Shown: positions 60,083 through 64,000 of the stretch, piece by piece
Numbering within the stretch: the stretch's first letter is position 1
Layout: each line of letters opens with the position of its first letter
Source of the DNA: a bacterium
Lineage (GTDB): Bacteria; Myxococcota_A; Bradymonadia; UBA7976; UBA1532
Length of the DNA: 64,000 bases
Reading direction: 5' to 3'
NCBI GenBank assembly: GCA_030426085.1
Contig: JAUHYW010000016.1
Location: 62,001 to 126,000, forward strand
Notes under the pieces: model-generated
Seen by the model: the letters and a program-made list of their open reading frames with translations, nothing else
Told to the model about the DNA's origin: nothing
Databases searched by the model: none
Made by a program: the position numbers and the translations under genes

Positions 60083-63000
60083 CGGCCGGGCTCGACCTTC
60101 ACCCCGGCGCCCGGCGAGCGGCCGCGCACCGTGCGATCGTACGCCTGCTCGGCCCGGGCCGGGGGCTGGCCGAAGCCGCCGTCCACGGTGGCCCGTACCC
60201 GGTAGTAGAAGTCATAGGTGCCTTTGGGCAGGCTCTCGTAGTGCCACACCACCCGATCGTCCAGGTACTGCACGTAGTCTGGCGTCGCGCTGAGCTGCCC
60301 GGTCGGCGCCGCCTCGGGCGGGGCGGTGGCCAGGCGGGGGTTGAGCGGCTCGAGCCCGGCGGCGAGCGGCGCCGTGACGGCGACGTAGTAGCGGTCCTCG
60401 GGGTTGACCACCTGGATGTGCTCCTCGATGACCGCGCCCACCGCCACCGTCAGCGTCTGCCCCGGCCCCTCGATCGGCGTCCGCACCGGCGGCGCGTCGG
60501 CCTGGATCTGCTGCCACTCGCGGGTGACGACGAAGCCATCGCTCTGAGCGGGGGCGTCCCGGGGCGGGGCGGCGGGCACGTAGCGCACCATCTCCAGCGC
60601 CACCGCCGTCTTCGGGCCGTCGGGCGCCAGCGTGAGCGTGCCCGACCCGACCGCCTCGGTGATGTGGGACGCGACCGGGGTGCCATCGCCGGCCTTCAGC
60701 GTGATGGGATCGCCGCCGTCGACCGCCAGCGCCGCGCGCGCCGTCTGCCCCCCCGCCTTGCCCAGCCAGTCGGCCAGCGCCAGCAGCGCGGCGGCGTCGG
60801 TGCTCGGGCTGCCCCAGCCGTCGCCCCGGCCGAGCTGCACCAGCGCGTCGGCCACCAGATCGAGCCGCTCGCCGGTGTGGCCCGCGGCGACCAGCGCCCG
60901 GGTCATCTCGGCCAGCGAGCGGGCCTCGGACGCCAGGATGAGCGGGTGGCGGGTGTCGAGCCGGCGGCGCAGGCCGCTGTAGATCTCGCGGCCCTGGTAC
61001 AGCCGCACGGTGATGCCCCCGGCGATGGCCTCGACCAGCCGGGTGTACAGCGCGTCGTCGACCACGTCGGGGGCCCGGCTGCCGGCCAGCACCGCGCTCG
61101 ACAGGCCGTCGTAACCCAAGAACTGCGCGTTGCGGGCCATCTCGGCGAAGTACGGCGGATCCAACGCCTCGAGGTGGGCCAGCCCGTCCAGGGCCCGGGA
61201 CCGCTCGTACCACCGCTCGCCGCTGACGAACCAGCCGGCGTCCGAGCGCAGGGCCCGGCGCAGCGCGTCGGTCAGCCGGGTCTGGAGCCCGCGATCGACG
61301 GTGTAGCCCGCCTCGATCGCGTCGGCCAGGAAGTGCGCCGCGTCGGCCGTGAGATCGACCCGCCCCCGGGTCCCCGGCCACCAGCCGACCAGCCCCCGGT
61401 CGTCGATGACCAGCGGCAGCCAGGCCAGGGTCTCGGCCACCAGCCGATCGAGCATCGCCCCCGGGTCGCCGATCAGCAGCGCGTCGCGCAGGGCCTCGAC
61501 CCCCAGCACCGCCCGGGCCCGCGCCAGCCGCTGGCGGGTGTCGCCGGTGGTCGGCCGGCGCACGGCGTCGAGCGCGGCCGCCATCCGGGCCAGCGCCGGG
61601 CGGCTCGCCAGCATCACGGTGCGCCGCACGGTGCCCGGGCGGGCCGGCTCGTCGAGGGCCTCGAGCGCCGTCGGCTGGCCCGCCTTCAGCTCGAGGATGC
61701 GCCGGCGCAGCACCGGCCGGCGGTCGGGCTGCACCGGCAGCTCGACCTGGAAGGCGTCCCCCGCGCCGTCGGCCTGCCGGTTGGCGGCGACCTTCACCGT
61801 CGCCCGGTCGGTCTCGGGCTCGCCGTCCGCGCCCAGCGGCGGCATGTCGACGGTCACCGGCCACCCGAGCCGGCGGGCCCGAAGCGGATCCCACGCCACG
61901 ACCTGGCGCGCATCGCCGCCCACGGTCAGCCCGGTGGCCTCCAGCCTGGCCTCGCCCGGGCCGCCGGCCCCCTCGACGATGCGCCCCACCGCGGCTGCGG
62001 TGAAGGCGTCGCCCGGCCGCACGAAGCGGGGCAGGGCCGGCTGCACCAGCAGCGGCAGCCGGACCTCGATGGCGCTCTTGGCGAACCCGAACCGGCGGGG
62101 CCCGGCGGCGGCCTTGGCCCGGATGGCGAACACGGTCAGGTTGTCGGGCAGCGTCACCTGCACCGTGCGCTCGCCGCTGTCGTCCACCGCCAGCGCCGCC
62201 TCGTAGTAGGGCACCGGCTGGAAGTTCTTGCGCACCGTGATGCGGTCGAGCGCGTCCTCCTCGTCGTCCCCGTCGCCGCCGCCGGGCATCTCGGCGAACG
62301 GGATGCGGCCGAAGCCCAGGTTGCGGGTGTCGCGCACCTCGACCCGGCTGCGGGGGTCGGTGATGAAGTCGGGCAGCGGATCGAGGCGGGCCTCTTCGGC
62401 CAGAGCCAGCACCGCCTTGTCGACCAGCCACAGCGTGACCTCGCCGCTCTGGGGCTTGCCGTCGGGATCCTTCAGCTCGACGGTCAGCGGGAAGGTCTGC
62501 CCCGGCATCGCGTTGTCGGGGTGGCTCAGCTTCACGTCGACCCGGTTGCCCCGGGGCTCGACCTCGAGCCACAGCGTCGAGGCCACCGTCGTCGGCTTGC
62601 CCAGATCGCGGGCGGTGGCCTTGCCCGGGGTGCCCTCGCCGACCCGGCCCCGCATCAGCACGACGTGCACCGGCAGCCGGGGCGCGAAGCGATCCTCCAG
62701 CTCGATGCCCAGCGACGCCTTGCCCTCGCGCACCGGCAGCCAGCGGTAGCGGTTGCCGGTGGGGGTCTCGATGATCACCAGCGCCTCGGCCCGCTGGAAC
62801 GGGCTCTGGAGCACGACCCGCGCGGTCTGCCCCGGGCGGTGCTTCTCCCGATCGCTCGACAGTTCGAAGACGCCCGCCTCGGGCTTGTCCCAGGCCACCG
62901 CGCCGGTGCCGCCGGCGTACAGATCGAGGGTCACCACCTGGGCTCGCCCCAGCCGATCGCGGGCCTCGAGCTCGACGAGGTAGACCCCCGCCTTCTCGAT

Positions 63001-64000
63001 GGCCAGATCGGTCGTGATGGGCTGCCCGGCGCTGGTCACCTTCGTCGTCAGCACCGGCTCGTCGACGATGTCGGTCACATAGCGCGCCTCGCCGTGGGCG
63101 AAGTCACTCGCTTGCAGGTGCGCGTGCCACGCCCGCCGCTTGAGGGTCACCTGCACCTCGACCCCGGCCTTCAAGCCGCCGTCGGGGCCGGCGACGATGA
63201 TCTCGGGGCGGATGACCTCGGCCGTCGGCAGGTAGCGGGGCAGCTTGAGCCCCAGCGCGAAGGCGGGCACCGCGTTGACCCGCTTGACCGAGGTCACGGT
63301 CTGATCGTCGTCTCCGGTGACGGTGGCTTCGATGACATAGGTCCGCGGCTGGGCGGTGGGTTCGACGCTGGGATCCAGCTCGATGGTGGCCGCGCCCTGG
63401 GCGTCGGTGATGCCATCCTGGGTCACGGCGGGGCGGGTCGTGAAGCGGCGGGTGCGGGTGTAGCGCCCGTCCGAGCTGTAGACGAAGCCCTCCCGCGGCT
63501 CGGGGGTCCAGGCGTAGGGGAACTGGGTCACCCGCCAGCTCACCGGCCGCTCGACGACCTGCCCGCCCGCGTACCACGAGGCGACGAGCCGGGTGGCGAA
63601 CGGCGCGTCGAGCGGCACGGTGCGATCGCCGATGAGATCGACCTCGAAGCGAGGCAGGCGGTACGCCTCGACCTCGAAGGCCGCCCGGCAGCGGGTCTCG
63701 TTGTCTTTGTCGGCGTACACCGCCTCGTAGGTCCCGGTCGGCGGGTCGTCCTCCTCCCACCTGGCGTAGAACCCGCCGGTCGCGGTCGTCGTGACGGGCA
63801 GCAGGCGGGCGTCGCCGTCGGGGCCCTCGATGCGGATGGTGCCCTCGATGCCGGCGTTCACCGTCAGATCGCCCTGAAACCGGGTGCGGACCCAGCCCTT
63901 GATGTGCACCGGGTGCTCGGGGCGGTACATCGGGCGCTCGGTGAAGACATGGCACAGCCGGTCGGGCTTCTCCTTGCGGCTGTCGAGCTGGCCCGAGGTC
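60079..64000 (-). CDS. Bacterial alpha-2-macroglobulin (N-terminus outside window)
   Basis: About 1,306 residues are visible and the open frame continues off the right edge. TERPMYRPEHPVHIKGW is the YRPG-type MG-domain motif. The bait and MG domains (TVPLDAPFATRLVASWYAGG, VYLVELEARDRLGRAQVVTL) are followed by the A2M core (NFQPVPYYEAALAVDDSGER, VQVTLPDNLTVFAIRA, PLLVQPALPRFVRPGDAFTA). The helical TED-like region (residues for WWPGTRGRVDLTADAAHFLA and AGYTVDRGLQTRLTDALRRA) is present, but no Cys-x-Glu-Gln thioester motif precedes it; the expected site reads LARMAAALDAVRRPTTGDTR. It probably guards the periplasm against proteases together with the coupled pbpC. Confidence 0.93.
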   Translation of the reverse strand, partial: TSGQLDSRKEKPDRLCHVFTERPMYRPEHPVHIKGWVRTRFQGDLTVNAGIEGTIRIEGPDGDARLLPVTTTATGGFYARWEEDDPPTGTYEAVYADKDNETRCRAAFEVEAYRLPRFEVDLIGDRTVPLDAPFATRLVASWYAGGQVVERPVSWRVTQFPYAWTPEPREGFVYSSDGRYTRTRRFTTRPAVTQDGITDAQGAATIELDPSVEPTAQPRTYVIEATVTGDDDQTVTSVKRVNAVPAFALGLKLPRYLPTAEVIRPEIIVAGPDGGLKAGVEVQVTLKRRAWHAHLQASDFAHGEARYVTDIVDEPVLTTKVTSAGQPITTDLAIEKAGVYLVELEARDRLGRAQVVTLDLYAGGTGAVAWDKPEAGVFELSSDREKHRPGQTARVVLQSPFQRAEALVIIETPTGNRYRWLPVREGKASLGIELEDRFAPRLPVHVVLMRGRVGEGTPGKATARDLGKPTTVASTLWLEVEPRGNRVDVKLSHPDNAMPGQTFPLTVELKDPDGKPQSGEVTLWLVDKAVLALAEEARLDPLPDFITDPRSRVEVRDTRNLGFGRIPFAEMPGGGDGDDEEDALDRITVRKNFQPVPYYEAALAVDDSGERTVQVTLPDNLTVFAIRAKAAAGPRRFGFAKSAIEVRLPLLVQPALPRFVRPGDAFTAAAVGRIVEGAGGPGEARLEATGLTVGGDARQVVAWDPLRARRLGWPVTVDMPPLGADGEPETDRATVKVAANRQADGAGDAFQVELPVQPDRRPVLRRRILELKAGQPTALEALDEPARPGTVRRTVMLASRPALARMAAALDAVRRPTTGDTRQRLARARAVLGVEALRDALLIGDPGAMLDRLVAETLAWLPLVIDDRGLVGWWPGTRGRVDLTADAAHFLADAIEAGYTVDRGLQTRLTDALRRALRSDAGWFVSGERWYERSRALDGLAHLEALDPPYFAEMARNAQFLGYDGLSSAVLAGSRAPDVVDDALYTRLVEAIAGGITVRLYQGREIYSGLRRRLDTRHPLILASEARSLAEMTRALVAAGHTGERLDLVADALVQLGRGDGWGSPSTDAAALLALADWLGKAGGQTARAALAVDGGDPITLKAGDGTPVASHITEAVGSGTLTLAPDGPKTAVALEMVRYVPAAPPRDAPAQSDGFVVTREWQQIQADAPPVRTPIEGPGQTLTVAVGAVIEEHIQVVNPEDRYYVAVTAPLAAGLEPLNPRLATAPPEAAPTGQLSATPDYVQYLDDRVVWHYESLPKGTYDFYYRVRATVDGGFGQPPARAEQAYDRTVRGRSPGAGVKVEPGR

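Noticed and set aside
1-64000. tRNA, rRNA or riboswitch genes
   Set aside because: No cloverleaf, rRNA-like stretch or recognised aptamer core was seen by eye.

Overview
The window is very GC-rich DNA (roughly three quarters G+C by eye) from a Gram-negative bacterium. The best fit is Myxococcota or a near relative. Support comes from many lipoproteins with Asp/Pro/Met-rich linkers after the lipobox, a TIGR04551-like outer-membrane protein, MopE-like Cys/Asp motifs, a MYXO-CTERM-like tail on a zinc phospholipase C, a DUF1592/DUF1552 pair, and several OmpA-type lipoproteins. This is an inference from gene content; no rRNA marker is present. Genes are dense, GTG starts are common, and many adjacent genes share ATGA or GTGA overlaps. 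I saw no tRNA, rRNA, CRISPR array, insertion sequence or prophage.

Layout. 1-8.0 kb: a giant acidic TPR protein (3' end off the left edge), an outer-membrane barrel and a Cys-rich lipoprotein, all on minus. 8.1-18 kb: an unusual cluster with a caspase-like protease, an Rpn-type nuclease, a 1-kb non-coding region filled with two opposed arrays of 42-bp degenerate repeats, a TPR-membrane-CHAT protease, a small CHAT protease fused to a TIR-like domain with visibly lower GC, a DEDDh exonuclease and a TPR-like protein. 18-31 kb: periplasmic and metabolic genes (ASH-like lipoprotein, M15 peptidase, GH13 amylase, ndk, double-OmpA protein, FG-GAP/ASPIC lipoprotein, amidase, malQ). 31-38 kb: a heme-motif plus copper-monooxygenase lipoprotein, a TetR regulator with a possible tiny leader ORF, and a coupled three-gene DUF1592-DUF1552-lipoprotein operon. 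38-48 kb: PAS-like protein, tandem GNAT, MYXO-CTERM-like phospholipase C, PF10136 membrane protein, APC transporter with EIIA and RCK_C domains, a second monooxygenase paralogue that has lost copper ligands, and a lipoprotein. 48-57 kb: an OmpA porin, a second copy of that lipoprotein, a LysR operon, a lipoprotein/ferritin-like pair, an OmpA lipoprotein operon and small unknowns. 57-64 kb: a decayed GNAT, then pbpC coupled to an alpha-2-macroglobulin gene running off the right edge.

How genes may work together. GH13 amylase and MalQ fit alpha-glucan turnover. The pbpC/alpha-2-macroglobulin pair is the classic periplasmic arrangement. The most interesting part is 8.1-17 kb: three clan-CD (caspase/CHAT) proteases with two nucleases and a TIR-like domain resemble parts of bacterial immune or cell-death pathways, but no known system matches the set. 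The 42-bp period of the adjacent array equals four helical turns, suggesting a protein-bound DNA structure rather than a coding repeat. Both ideas are inferences to be tested.
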